DNA of 62,924 nt from an uncultured Caulobacter sp. (GCF_947036865.1 NZ_CAMQSF010000020.1:1-62924); one strand, 5' to 3'. Shown: positions 18,211 through 27,201, numbered from the stretch's first letter. The notes: a model not told the origin generated them from the letters alone. A program made the numbers and translations.

Positions 18211-20718
18211 GTGTCCAACCTCGTTCTGTCCGCGCCGATCAGGGGCTGGGTCGCGCCGCTCGACGAGACGCCCGACGCGGTGTTCGCCGAGCGGATGCTG
18301 GGCGACGGCCTGGCCATCGATCCGCTGGATTCCACCCTGCACGCGCCCTGCGACGCCACCGTCGTGACCGTGCACCGCGCCCGCCACGCCGTCACCCTGC
18401 GCGCCGCCAACGGGGCCGAGATCCTGATCCATGTCGGCCTGGAGACCGTGGCGCTGGAGGGGCAGGGCTTCAACGTCTTCGTGCGCGAGGGCCAGGCGGT
18501 GAAGGCGGGCGACAAGCTGCTCGGCTTCGACCTTGATCTGCTGGCCCAGCGCGCCCGCAGCCTGATCACCCCGGTGGTGGTGACCAATCCCGACGCCTTC
18601 GAGATCGTCCGTCGCGACCAGGACCGGGCGATCGAGGTCGGCGACTTTCTGATGGAGCTGTCGCCGGTGGGCGGCGCGGCGGGGGCGGACCTGGTGGCCG
18701 CCGGCGAGGTGGCGCGCGCGGTGGTCGTGCCGCTGGCGCACGGGATCCACGCCCGTCCCGCCGCCCGCATCGCCGAGACGGCCCGCAAGTTCGTCGCCGA
18801 GGTCGCGCTGGTGGCCGTCAATCGCCGGGCCAGCGCCAAGAGCCCGGTCGGGGTCATGTCGCTGGCCATCCGCCATGGCGACACCATCCAGGTCGTCGCC
18901 TCCGGCGTCGACGCCGAGGCGGCGATCGAGGCGGTGGTCGCGCTGATCGAGGGCGGCATGGGCGAGGGCGCGCCGGTCGCGCCCGCCGTCGCGGTTCAAG
19001 TCCCCGACCCCGTCGAGCCGCCCCGCGACGGCGTGCTGAAGGGCGTGCTGGCCGCGCCCGGTCTGGCCATCGGCAAGGCTGTGCGCCTGGCCTCGGCCGA
19101 CATCGTGGTGCGCGAGCAGGGCGAGGGCGTCGCGCACGAGGAAGCGGCCCTGGCCGCCGCGCTCGGCGTGGTCCGGGGCCGGCTCGAGACCGCCGCCGCC
19201 AAGGGCGACAAGGCGCGCAAGACCATTCTCGGCGCGCACCTGGCCTTTCTGGAGGACCCCGAGCTCTCGGCCGGCGCCCGCCGCCTGATCGCCGAGGGCA
19301 AGAGCGCGGGCTTCGCCTGGCGCAAGGCCGTAGGCGGCTATGTCGAGGCGCTGCGGGGCCTGGGCGACCGGCGGCTGGCCGAGCGCGTCGACGACCTCGT
19401 GGACCTGGAACGCCAGGTGCTGCGGGCCCTGACCGGCGAGGAGGAGGCCGGCGCCGTCCTGCCGCCCGGCTCGATCCTGCTGGCCGACGAGCTGCTGCCG
19501 TCGCAGTTGATGGGTGTCGATCCGGCCGCCGTGGCCGGCCTGGCCACCGCGCGCGGCGGCCCGACCTCGCACGTGGCGATCCTGGCCGCGGCCATGGGCA
19601 TCCCGGCCCTGGTGGCGCTGGGCGGCGCGGCGCTGGCCGTCGAGGACGGCGCGACCCTGATCCTCGACGCCGACGGCGGAACCCTGCGCGTGGCCCCGGA
19701 CGCCCCCGCCCTGGAAGCCGCCCAGACGGCCCTGGCCCAGCGCCAGGCCCGCAAGGCCGCCGCGAAGGCCGCCGCCCACGACGCCTGCGTCACGAAGGAC
19801 GGCGTCCGGATCGAGGTGTTCGCCAACACCGGCTCGGTCGCCGACGCCCTGGCCGCCGTCGCCAACGGCGCCGAGGGCTGCGGCCTGCTGCGCACCGAGT
19901 TCCTGTTCCTGGACCGCGAGACCCCGCCGGACGAGGACGAGCAGGCCCGTCAGTACCAGGCCATCGCCTCGGCCCTGGACGGCAAGCCGCTGATCGTCCG
20001 CACGCTCGACATCGGCGGCGACAAGGCCGCGCCCTACCTGCCGATCCCGGCCGAGGAGAACCCGGCCCTGGGCCTGCGCGGCGTCCGCGTCAGCCTGTGG
20101 CGGCCGCACCTCTTGAAGACCCAGCTGCGCGCCATTCTGCGGGTCAAGCCCCCAGAAGGCGCTAAAGAGCGCCAGTGCAGGATCATGGTCCCGATGGTCG
20201 CCAGCCTCGACGAGCTGCGCGCCGTCCGCGCCGTGCTCGACGAGGCCAAGCGCGAGATGGGCGTCGTCGAGCGCGTCGAGCTGGGCGTCATGATCGAGAC
20301 CCCCGCCGCCGCCGTCACCGCCGACCTGATCGCGGCCGAAGCCGATTTCCTGTCGATCGGCACCAACGACCTGACCCAGTACGTGTTGGCCATGGATCGC
20401 GGCAATCCGGAGCTTGCGGCGCGGATAGACGCCCTGCACCCGGCGGTGCTGCGGATGATCGACCAGACCTGCCGGGGCGCGGCCAGGCATCACCGTTGGG
20501 TCGGCGTCTGCGGCGGTCTGGCCTCGGAGCCCGCCGCGACGCCGATCCTGCTGGGCCTGGGCGTCACCGAGCTTTCGACCACCGCCGCGATCGCGCCGGA
20601 GATCAAGGCGCGGGTGCGGAGCCTCTGCCTCGACGCCTGCCGCGATCTCGCCGCCCGCGCCCTCGACCAGACCTCGCCCGAGGCGGTGCGGGCGCTGGTC
20701 AAAGCCTTCGGAGCCTGA
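18211..20718 (+). CDS. PTS IIA(Glc)-HPr-EI fusion phosphotransferase
   Basis: 835-residue fusion of the soluble PTS relay. It has a glucose-type IIA (1-150, phospho-His74 in ILIHVGLE), HPr (about 165-250, His180 in LAHGIHARPA) and Enzyme I (about 275-835, His454 in GGPTSHVAILA, C-terminal GVCGGLASEP with the conserved Cys). It passes phosphate from PEP to the IICBB transporter encoded next. The GTG start lies 13 nt after the hexosaminidase stop, with GAGAG upstream. Such all-in-one proteins are typical of dedicated GlcNAc systems (often called NagF). Confidence 0.95.
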   Translation: MSNLVLSAPIRGWVAPLDETPDAVFAERMLGDGLAIDPLDSTLHAPCDATVVTVHRARHAVTLRAANGAEILIHVGLETVALEGQGFNVFVREGQAVKAGDKLLGFDLDLLAQRARSLITPVVVTNPDAFEIVRRDQDRAIEVGDFLMELSPVGGAAGADLVAAGEVARAVVVPLAHGIHARPAARIAETARKFVAEVALVAVNRRASAKSPVGVMSLAIRHGDTIQVVASGVDAEAAIEAVVALIEGGMGEGAPVAPAVAVQVPDPVEPPRDGVLKGVLAAPGLAIGKAVRLASADIVVREQGEGVAHEEAALAAALGVVRGRLETAAAKGDKARKTILGAHLAFLEDPELSAGARRLIAEGKSAGFAWRKAVGGYVEALRGLGDRRLAERVDDLVDLERQVLRALTGEEEAGAVLPPGSILLADELLPSQLMGVDPAAVAGLATARGGPTSHVAILAAAMGIPALVALGGAALAVEDGATLILDADGGTLRVAPDAPALEAAQTALAQRQARKAAAKAAAHDACVTKDGVRIEVFANTGSVADALAAVANGAEGCGLLRTEFLFLDRETPPDEDEQARQYQAIASALDGKPLIVRTLDIGGDKAAPYLPIPAEENPALGLRGVRVSLWRPHLLKTQLRAILRVKPPEGAKERQCRIMVPMVASLDELRAVRAVLDEAKREMGVVERVELGVMIETPAAAVTADLIAAEADFLSIGTNDLTQYVLAMDRGNPELAARIDALHPAVLRMIDQTCRGAARHHRWVGVCGGLASEPAATPILLGLGVTELSTTAAIAPEIKARVRSLCLDACRDLAARALDQTSPEAVRALVKAFGA

Positions 20719-20723
20719 AGCCG

Positions 20724-22466
20724 ATGAAGTCTCCGCTCGAAATCCTGCAGCCCCTGGGCCGGGCCCTGATGCTGCCGATCGCGGTGCTGCCGGTGGCCGG
20801 CCTCCTGCTGCGCCTGGGCCAGCCCGATCTCTTGAACATCGGCTTCATCGCCGCCGCCGGCGACGCGATCTTCTCGAACCTCGGCCTGCTGTTCGCCATC
20901 GGCGTCGCGGTGGGTCTGGCGAGGGAGAACAACGGCGCGGCGGGCCTGGCGGGCCTTGTCTGTTTCCTGATCGCCACCGAAGGCGCCAAGACCCTGCTGC
21001 ACGTGCCGGCCGACGTCACGGCCGGCCTGATCAAGGCCCACGCCGACCTCGCGGCGGCGGCCTACAAGGCCAAGGCGCTGGCCAAGCTCAGCGTGCCGAT
21101 CGGCATCGTCTCGGGCGTGGTCGGCGGCCTGTTCTACAACCGCTTTTCGACCTTCAAGCTGCCGGAATACCTAGCCTTCTTCAGCGGCCGGCGCTTCGTG
21201 CCGATCATCTCGGGCCTGGCCGGCCTGTTGATCGCGGTGCTGCTGGGGCTCGGCTATGACGGCGTCAACGGCGCGGTCGACGCGGCCAGCCGTGCCGTCG
21301 TCGGCTCGGGCGAGCTGGGCCTGCTGGTCTACGGCTTCCTGAACCGGATCCTGATCGTCACCGGCCTGCACCACATCCTCAACAACATCGCCTGGTTCGT
21401 GGTCGGCGACTTCCACGGCGCGACCGGCGACCTGCGCCGCTTCTTCGCCGACGACCCCAGCGCCGGCGCGTTCATGAGCGGCTTCTTCCCGGTCATGATG
21501 TTCGGCCTGCCGGCCGCCTGCCTGGCCATGTACCACACGGCGCGGCCCGAGCGGAAAAAGGCCGTCGGCGGCATGCTGGCCTCGCTGGCCCTGACCTCGT
21601 TCCTGACCGGCGTGACCGAGCCGATCGAGTTCAGCTTCATGTTCCTGGCCCCGGCGCTCTATGCCCTTCACGCCCTGCTGACCGGCGTCGCCATGGCCCT
21701 GATGAACGCGCTGCACGTCAAGCTGGGCTTCACCTTCTCGGCGGGCCTCTTCGACTATGTGCTGAACTATGGCAAGGCGACCCATCCGCTGTGGCTGCTG
21801 CCGGTGGGGGCGGTCTATGGCGGGGTCTATTACGGCCTGTTCCGGGTCTGCATCCAGCGCTTCGACCTGAAGACTCCCGGCCGCGAGACGGACGATCTCG
21901 CGGCGACCGTTGAGCCGGCTGTCACCGGCGGCGGACGCGGCGCGGACTTCCTCGCTGCCCTGGGCGGCGCGGCCAACCTCGTCAGCGTCGACGCCTGCAC
22001 GACCCGCCTGCGCCTGATCGTCGCCGACCAGGGCGCGGTCAAGGAGCCGGCCCTGAAGGCGCTGGGCGCGCGGGGAGTCATCCGTCCCTCGGACAAGGCG
22101 CTGCAGGTCGTGCTGGGCCCGATCGCCGACGCGGTGGCCGGCGAGATCCGCGCGGCGATGGGCGCGCCGCCGCCCGCCTCGTCAGCCCTCAAAGCCGCGT
22201 CTTCGGCCGCGACGCCCAGGCCCGAGGACGACCGCAAGGCCGAGGCCTTGGTCGGCGCGCTGGGCGGGGCGGCGAACCTGAAGAGCGTCGGGACCTGTTC
22301 CAGCCGCCTGCGCCTGGTTCTCGCCGACGCCGGCGCGGTCAGGGAGCCCGACCTGAAGGCCCTGGGCGCGCGTGGCGTCGTCCGTGTCGGCGAGCGGGTC
22401 GTCCACGTGGTGCTGGGTCCTGACGCCGAGCGCATCGGTGAGGCCGTTCGGTGTCTGCTGCCGTGA
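20724..22466 (+). CDS. nagE: PTS N-acetylglucosamine transporter IIC with two IIB domains
   Basis: 580 residues. The first ~380 form a glucose/GlcNAc-type IIC membrane domain (many hydrophobic segments, ITGLHHILNN, TGVTEPIEFSFMF). It is followed by two tandem IIB domains with phospho-Cys425 (VDACTTRLRL) and Cys525 (VGTCSSRLRL), exactly 100 residues apart. It imports GlcNAc across the inner membrane as GlcNAc-6-P. ATG 20724 lies 5 nt after the EI stop. Usual NagE proteins carry one IIB; the second copy looks like an internal duplication in which both active-site cysteines are kept. Confidence 0.93.
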   Translation: MKSPLEILQPLGRALMLPIAVLPVAGLLLRLGQPDLLNIGFIAAAGDAIFSNLGLLFAIGVAVGLARENNGAAGLAGLVCFLIATEGAKTLLHVPADVTAGLIKAHADLAAAAYKAKALAKLSVPIGIVSGVVGGLFYNRFSTFKLPEYLAFFSGRRFVPIISGLAGLLIAVLLGLGYDGVNGAVDAASRAVVGSGELGLLVYGFLNRILIVTGLHHILNNIAWFVVGDFHGATGDLRRFFADDPSAGAFMSGFFPVMMFGLPAACLAMYHTARPERKKAVGGMLASLALTSFLTGVTEPIEFSFMFLAPALYALHALLTGVAMALMNALHVKLGFTFSAGLFDYVLNYGKATHPLWLLPVGAVYGGVYYGLFRVCIQRFDLKTPGRETDDLAATVEPAVTGGGRGADFLAALGGAANLVSVDACTTRLRLIVADQGAVKEPALKALGARGVIRPSDKALQVVLGPIADAVAGEIRAAMGAPPPASSALKAASSAATPRPEDDRKAEALVGALGGAANLKSVGTCSSRLRLVLADAGAVREPDLKALGARGVVRVGERVVHVVLGPDAERIGEAVRCLLP

Positions 22467-24055
22467 GTTCGCCCATCGACGACATCCTGATCGTCGGCGG
22501 CGGCACGGCCGGCTGGATGACCGCCGCCTATCTCGCCCGACGCCTGGGGACCGACCGCCCCGGCGGCGTGCGCATCACCCTGATCGAGTCCAGCGAGATC
22601 GGCATCATCGGGGTGGGCGAGGGGACCTTCCCGACCATCCAGAACACCCTGCGCACGATCGGGATCGACGAGGCCCAGTTCCTGCGCGGGGCCGGGGCGG
22701 CCTTCAAACAGGGCATCCGCTTCGTCGACTGGAAGACCGCGCCGAAGGACGGCGTCCACAGCCACTACTACCACCCGTTCGCCCAGCCCCGGCTGCTGAA
22801 CGGCGGCCTGGACCTGGCGCCCTACTGGCTGATGGGCGGGGCGGGGGATCTTCCGTTCAGCGACGCCGTCACCCTGCAGGACAAGGTCTGCGACGCCGGC
22901 CGCGCGCCCAAGCGGATCGACGATCCGCAATACGGCGGGCCGATGGCCTACGCCTATCACTTCGACGCCGGCAAGCTGGCCAACCTGCTGCGCGACGTCG
23001 GCAAGGCGATCGGGGTCAAGCACCTGCTGGGCAACGTCACCCGCGTGAACAAGGCCGAGGACGGGGCGATCGCCTCGATCTCGACCGCCGAGCACGGCGA
23101 CCTGACGGCGGACCTCTATATCGACTGCACGGGCTTCGCCGGCGCCCTGATCGGCCAGGCCATGGGCTCGGCCTGGATCGACAAGGGCGACACCCTGTTC
23201 GTCGATCGCGCCCTGGCCATGCAGGTTCCCTACGACCGCCCCGACGCCCCGCTGGCCACCACCACCATCTCGACGGCCCACGAGGCCGGCTGGACCTGGG
23301 ACATCGGCCTGCCCGAGCGGCGGGGGATCGGCTATGTCTATTCCAGCCGCCACACCACCGACGAGCGCGCCGAGGAGATCCTGCGCGGCTATATCGGCCC
23401 GGCCGCCGAGGGGCTGACGCCCCGGCCGCTGAAGCTGAAGGTCGGCCATCGCGACAGGCACTGGATCAAGAACTGCGTCGCCGTCGGCCTGTCCGGCGGC
23501 TTCCTGGAGCCGCTGGAATCGACCGGCATCATGCTGATCGAGGCCGCCGCCTACATGCTGGCCCGCAACCTGCCGCGCCACGGGGGCTTCGAGGCCGCGG
23601 CCCGGCAGTTCAACCAGGCCATGACCGACCGCTATCTGCGGGCCATCGACTTCATCAAGCTGCACTACTGCATCAGCCAGCGCACCGACCACGCGTTCTG
23701 GACCGACAATTGCGACCCGGCCTCGATCCCGGAGAGCCTCCAGGACCATCTGGCGATGTGGAGGCACCGTCCGCCGAACGTGTTCGACTTCCCGAACCTG
23801 CACGAGAGCTTCAAGTACTTCAATTACCAGTACATTCTCTACGGCATGGGCTTTCAGACCAAGGTCGACCCGGCCGCCCACGCCCATCTGGACCTGGCCC
23901 GCGCCGACTTCGCCCGCGTTCAGGAGGCCGGCCGCCGCGCCGCCTCAAGCCTGCCCGACCATCGCGCGCTCTTGACGCGGGTCCTGGCCGAGGGCTTCTC
24001 CAGCAAGGCCCTCGACGCGGCCGCGTCCGAAGCCGCCGAGACCCTCCGCCGATGA
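22463..24055 (+). CDS. FAD-dependent tryptophan-halogenase-like protein
   Basis: 530 residues from GTG 22463, which overlaps the nagE stop by four bases (GTGA); GTG 22451 is an alternative. The FAD-binding GGGTAGWMTAA is at about 12-22. The lysine that carries the hypohalite in PrnA-type enzymes is present (K82 in FKQGIRFVDW), as are W277 and W279 (GWTWDIGL, compare GWxWxIP) and the EPLESTGI catalytic segment (349-356). By sequence it could be an active flavin-dependent halogenase. Related genes are common in Caulobacter and Xanthomonas TonB/polysaccharide loci, but their substrate is unknown to me. It is coupled to the DUF6445 gene by ATGA. Confidence 0.88.
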   Translation: MSSPIDDILIVGGGTAGWMTAAYLARRLGTDRPGGVRITLIESSEIGIIGVGEGTFPTIQNTLRTIGIDEAQFLRGAGAAFKQGIRFVDWKTAPKDGVHSHYYHPFAQPRLLNGGLDLAPYWLMGGAGDLPFSDAVTLQDKVCDAGRAPKRIDDPQYGGPMAYAYHFDAGKLANLLRDVGKAIGVKHLLGNVTRVNKAEDGAIASISTAEHGDLTADLYIDCTGFAGALIGQAMGSAWIDKGDTLFVDRALAMQVPYDRPDAPLATTTISTAHEAGWTWDIGLPERRGIGYVYSSRHTTDERAEEILRGYIGPAAEGLTPRPLKLKVGHRDRHWIKNCVAVGLSGGFLEPLESTGIMLIEAAAYMLARNLPRHGGFEAAARQFNQAMTDRYLRAIDFIKLHYCISQRTDHAFWTDNCDPASIPESLQDHLAMWRHRPPNVFDFPNLHESFKYFNYQYILYGMGFQTKVDPAAHAHLDLARADFARVQEAGRRAASSLPDHRALLTRVLAEGFSSKALDAAASEAAETLRR

Positions 24056-24759
24056 TCTTCGAGGCCCAGCCCTATCCCCGCGTCCAGGTTCTTGAGGTGG
24101 GGGAACGGGCGACGAAGATCCTGGTGGTCGACGGGCTGATGACCGGCGCGGCGGCCCTGGTCGATCACGCCGCCGAGGTCGCGACCCTGGCGCCGGTCAA
24201 GGCCGGGGCCAACTTCTATCCCGGCGTCCGCGCGCCCGCGCCGCCGGCCTATGTCCAGGCCCTGGTCCGGACCCTGCGGCCGCACATGACGGAGGTCCAT
24301 GGCGTCCCGGCCTCGGGTCGCGCCGGGGTCACCTGCGCCCTCTCCATGGCGACCTTGCCGGCGGCCCAGGCGACCCTGGTCCAGCGTCTGCCGCACATCG
24401 ACACCCCCGACCCGCGCCAGTTGGCCGTGCTGCACTATCTCTGCGGTCCCGAGCACGGCGGCACGGCGTTCTACCGTCACCGGGAGACCGGTCTTGAGAT
24501 CATCGAAGAGAGCCGGGCGCGCGACTACATGCTGGCCCTGACGCGCCAGATGAGCGGACCCGAGGTCCAGCCCGGCTATATCCGCGAGTCCACGGACTTG
24601 TTCGAGAAGATCGGCGCCGTCGAGGCGGCCTTCGACCGGATCGTCGTCTATCCCAGCCGCCTGCTGCACGCCGGACTCCTGCCCGACGCGCCGGTCAGCC
24701 AGGACCCGCGCGCGGGCCGTCTGACCGTGAACACCTTCTACAGATACGAAGCGGCCTGA
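24052..24759 (+). CDS. DUF6445-family protein, possibly 2-oxoglutarate/Fe(II)-oxygenase-like
   Basis: 235 residues, starting in a four-base ATGA overlap with the halogenase-like gene. I match it to the DUF6445 group by memory of its usual halogenase neighbour. In the sequence, PHIDTPDPRQLAVLHYL, then GGTAFYRH, then IVVYPSRLLHAG and a later Arg-rich RLTVNTFYRY look like the HxD...H...R layout of 2-oxoglutarate-dependent oxygenases. That reading is an inference. No signal peptide, so presumably cytosolic. Last gene of the hexosaminidase-PTS operon. Confidence 0.72.
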   Translation: MIFEAQPYPRVQVLEVGERATKILVVDGLMTGAAALVDHAAEVATLAPVKAGANFYPGVRAPAPPAYVQALVRTLRPHMTEVHGVPASGRAGVTCALSMATLPAAQATLVQRLPHIDTPDPRQLAVLHYLCGPEHGGTAFYRHRETGLEIIEESRARDYMLALTRQMSGPEVQPGYIRESTDLFEKIGAVEAAFDRIVVYPSRLLHAGLLPDAPVSQDPRAGRLTVNTFYRYEAA

Positions 24760-24793
24760 ACGCGGAAAGCGTGGGGTCTTGAAGGAAGGCGAG

Positions 24794-24883
24794 TGGCGGA
24801 GAGGGTGGGATTCGAACCCACGTTACGCTTTCACGTAAACCGCATTTCGAGTGCGGCGCGATCGACCACTCTGCCACCTCTCC
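24794..24883 (-). tRNA. tRNA-Ser (anticodon CGA)
   Basis: On the minus strand a 90-nt class II tRNA with a long variable arm. The acceptor stem GGAGAGG pairs with CCTCTCC, then G and an encoded CCA. The T-loop is GTTCGAATC. The anticodon stem CCGCA/TGCGG encloses CTCGAAA, giving CGA (complement of 24847-24849), which reads UCG serine codons. This codon is frequent in the neighbouring genes. Confidence 0.96.
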
Positions 24884-24931
24884 AAGGCGCCTTCCGGGAG
24901 CCTTTGGGGCCGCCCGAGGTCGAGGGCGCGA

Positions 24932-24960
24932 TACCTAACGGCGCCGCCGCCGGGAAGCAA
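24932..24960 (-). promoter_or_regulatory. Likely promoter of tRNA-Ser
   Basis: On the minus strand TTGCTT (24955-24960), a 17-nt spacer and TAGGTA (24932-24937), with the tRNA 5' end 48 bp downstream. Spacing is ideal for a housekeeping sigma factor; sequence agreement is moderate. Confidence 0.5.
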
Positions 24961-24985
24961 CCCCCTCGCCGGAGGTTTTTCGCGT

Positions 24986-25405
24986 TCAGGCCTTCGGCCG
25001 CAGAATCATCTGGGTGCAGCGGAAAAGCGCGATGGTCTTGCCGGTGGTTTCGCTGGTCACCACCGCGTCCCAGACCTGGGTCGTGGCGCCGCCGTGGACC
25101 AGCTTGGCCTCGACCGCCACGCCGCCTTCACGCGCCGTGCCCAGGAAGTTGGCCTTCAGTTCGATGGTGGTGAAGCTGGTCGCGCCCTCGGGCAGCGACA
25201 CCATGCAGCCATAGCCGCTGGCCGAGTCGGCCAGGGCGATGACGCTGGCGGCGTGCAGGAAGCCGTTGGGCGCCATGTGCCGCTTGTCGACGTCGAAGCG
25301 CCCCTTCACGTGGCCGCGAACGGCCGAAATCCATTGCAGGCCCAGGAGGTCGGGCAGGCTGCCGGCTTGGCCGTCGGTCAGGGCGGCGCTGAAATCCTCG
25401 GCCAT
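24986..25405 (-). CDS. PaaI-family hotdog thioesterase
   Basis: 139 residues with the hotdog signature: HMAPNGFLHAASVIALADSASGYGCMV followed by FTTIELKANFLGTAREG and a terminal TGKTIALFRCTQMIL strand. Family members hydrolyse acyl-CoA (often phenylacetyl- or other aryl-CoA) thioesters; the substrate here is unknown. I chose ATG 25405 with GGGAAC upstream. A longer reading to 25534 adds a basic stretch without family similarity. It stands between tRNA-Ser and the MBL-fold gene, all on the minus strand. Confidence 0.88.
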   Translation of the reverse strand: MAEDFSAALTDGQAGSLPDLLGLQWISAVRGHVKGRFDVDKRHMAPNGFLHAASVIALADSASGYGCMVSLPEGATSFTTIELKANFLGTAREGGVAVEAKLVHGGATTQVWDAVVTSETTGKTIALFRCTQMILRPKA

Positions 25406-25493
25406 CGGACGTTCCCGTTCGTTGCTTCGCGTGCGAAGCGTATGAACGCGCGGACCCGGCGGCGCAAGTCCGTTTTCAAAGAGGATGGATGGG

Positions 25494-26336
25494 TTAGAGC
25501 CCCGAAAGGTCGACGATCGGGAAGCGACGCCCACTGTCGGTCTCGGCCGGCAGCTTGCCGGCGCGGATCGCCACGCGCAGGGCGACGCTGGCCAGGTCCG
25601 GATCGGGCAGGATGGCGTCGGCGGCGGTGCGCAGGGCGATGAAGTCCAGCCGGTCGATGCCGTCGTTCAGCTGGATGTTGGCGGCCTTCTCCTCGGCGAT
25701 GGTCGACTCGCTGGGCTCGCCGGCGCTTAGGCCGGGCAGCACGCGGGTGCCGGGCGGCAGCGCCAGCAGCTTGCGGGCGTCGTCCCAGGCGCGACCAGGG
25801 TCGGCGCCGGGAAGGTCGCAGCGGCCGGCGCCCTCGGCCGGCGCCAGCATCAGATCGCCGGTGAACACGACATCGGCCACGCGATAGGCCACCGCGCCGG
25901 GGAGGCGGCCGGTCAGGGCGATCGGCGTGATTTCCAGCCCGCCCATCGGAAACGGGTCGCCGTCCTGGGCCAGCTTGTCGAAGTCCCAACCCTCGAGATC
26001 GACCATCGGCTCGTCGAACTTGGGCGCCAGGCGCTTGAGGCTGTCGACCACGCCGGCCCCGATGCAGACCGAGGCGCCGGTCTCGTACTTGACGTGTCCA
26101 GCCGCCGACAGGTGGCCGGCGTGCAGCCCGGTCTCCAGGACCCAGGTCGGGCCCAGGTCGCGGGCGCGAACCTCGGCGATGATGCGATTGATGAAGCTGG
26201 TGTCGACGGCCTCCGTCTCCGGATCGAAATCCAGCACGGGGTCGACGATGGCGCAAAGGAAGGTGGCCGGATCGACGATCAGATAGGTCACCGTCCCGGT
26301 CGCGGGATGGCGATAAGCGATGATTTCCGGCTGCAT
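25494..26336 (-). CDS. Metallo-beta-lactamase-fold protein with degenerate metal site
   Basis: 280 residues, aligning by eye along its length with ETHE1/persulfide-dioxygenase-like MBL proteins (opening TVTYLIVDPATFLCAIVDPVLDFDP; later VVFTGDLML, GRCDLPGAD). The canonical metal motif ETHxHADHLS reads ETGLHAGHLS: the first His is G70 and the Asp is G74. The later GHTPG His is R144, and the CHDY region near 202 reads PGLS. H72, H75 and D161 remain. It is therefore likely inactive as a classic hydrolase, or works with altered metal binding. The reading frame is intact. Confidence 0.82.
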   Translation of the reverse strand: MQPEIIAYRHPATGTVTYLIVDPATFLCAIVDPVLDFDPETEAVDTSFINRIIAEVRARDLGPTWVLETGLHAGHLSAAGHVKYETGASVCIGAGVVDSLKRLAPKFDEPMVDLEGWDFDKLAQDGDPFPMGGLEITPIALTGRLPGAVAYRVADVVFTGDLMLAPAEGAGRCDLPGADPGRAWDDARKLLALPPGTRVLPGLSAGEPSESTIAEEKAANIQLNDGIDRLDFIALRTAADAILPDPDLASVALRVAIRAGKLPAETDSGRRFPIVDLSGL

Positions 26337-26427
26337 TAATTAGCCTCAGGCGCCCGACGCGGACACCATGAGGGCCAAGCCGTTAAACATCCGCGAACGG
26401 CTGGAGCCTTGGAGCGCGACGATCTCG

Positions 26428-27090
26428 TCAGCGCGAGGCGACGTCCGCGGCCGCGCAAGGATGGGCGCCGTCCCGCAGGCCGTCGACCCAGGCGGGCTCG
26501 ACATAGCGGCCGTCGACGCGGAAGCCCGGCGCGCAGCCGGGCGGGACGTCGGCGTGGTCGCGAGCGCCCGACATCACCGACAGGGCGATCGACTGGCGCG
26601 CGCCGCCGCCTCGGTAGCCGTAGCCCGGCCCATGGCCGTAGCCGTCATAGGCCGGGTCGATCCAGCCGCCGCGCTTGCCGAATTCGGTCTTGGAGACGGC
26701 CACGCCGACGGTGGCGCTTTCGCCCACGGGGATCAGCGCCGAGACATAGCCGCTGCGATAGCCGCCGGTGCCGACCGATACGCCCATCGACCCGTGAACG
26801 CGCCGCTTGCCGTCCTCGTCGCGGTCGGCGGGGAGCAGGCCTCGGGCCGCGCCCTCGACCTCGGGGTTCGGGTTGGCGGCGACGAAGGCGGCGATCTGGT
26901 CCTGGGTGGTCAGCGGCCGGGCCGGCGTCGTGGCCGCGGCCGACGCGACCTGGGCGGCGGTCGCGGTCAGGGCCTGGGCGCCGGGCTTGCCCTGGGCGGT
27001 GGCGATGACTTCGTCGTCCGGCGCGCTGGCCGCCAGGGCCGGGCTCGCCAGGGCGGCGCTCAGGGCGAGGATCGTGAGATGGGGCCGCAT
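26428..27090 (-). CDS. Exported protein of unknown function
   Basis: 220 residues. Start ATG 27090 has GGAGC upstream and gives a signal peptide (MRPHLTILALSAALASPALA/A). The mature part begins with an Ala/Thr-rich region, then a DEDGKRRVHGSMGVSVGTGGYRSGYVSALIPVGE segment rich in Gly. It continues through a Gly/Tyr-rich stretch (YDGYGHGPGYGYRGGG) and a C-terminal part with two Cys that could form a disulfide (PPGCAPG...AHPCAA). I do not recognise a family. Probably periplasmic or surface-associated. Confidence 0.7.
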   Translation of the reverse strand: MRPHLTILALSAALASPALAASAPDDEVIATAQGKPGAQALTATAAQVASAAATTPARPLTTQDQIAAFVAANPNPEVEGAARGLLPADRDEDGKRRVHGSMGVSVGTGGYRSGYVSALIPVGESATVGVAVSKTEFGKRGGWIDPAYDGYGHGPGYGYRGGGARQSIALSVMSGARDHADVPPGCAPGFRVDGRYVEPAWVDGLRDGAHPCAAADVASR

Positions 27091-27201
27091 GGGAACGCTC
27101 CGGCTGACACGATCGGCAAACTGCGCCGCCAAGCCAGCGCAATTAGGGCGCCTTTGTAGCGCGCCGGCAAGTTTTTCGCCCTCCGCGTTCGGGCAGCGCG
27201 G

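Noticed and set aside
18133..20493. 786-codon minus-strand frame opposite the PTS fusion gene, and similar frames at 16314-18959 and 28239-30920
   Set aside because: No start context and no recognisable domains; each lies antisense to a strongly supported gene.
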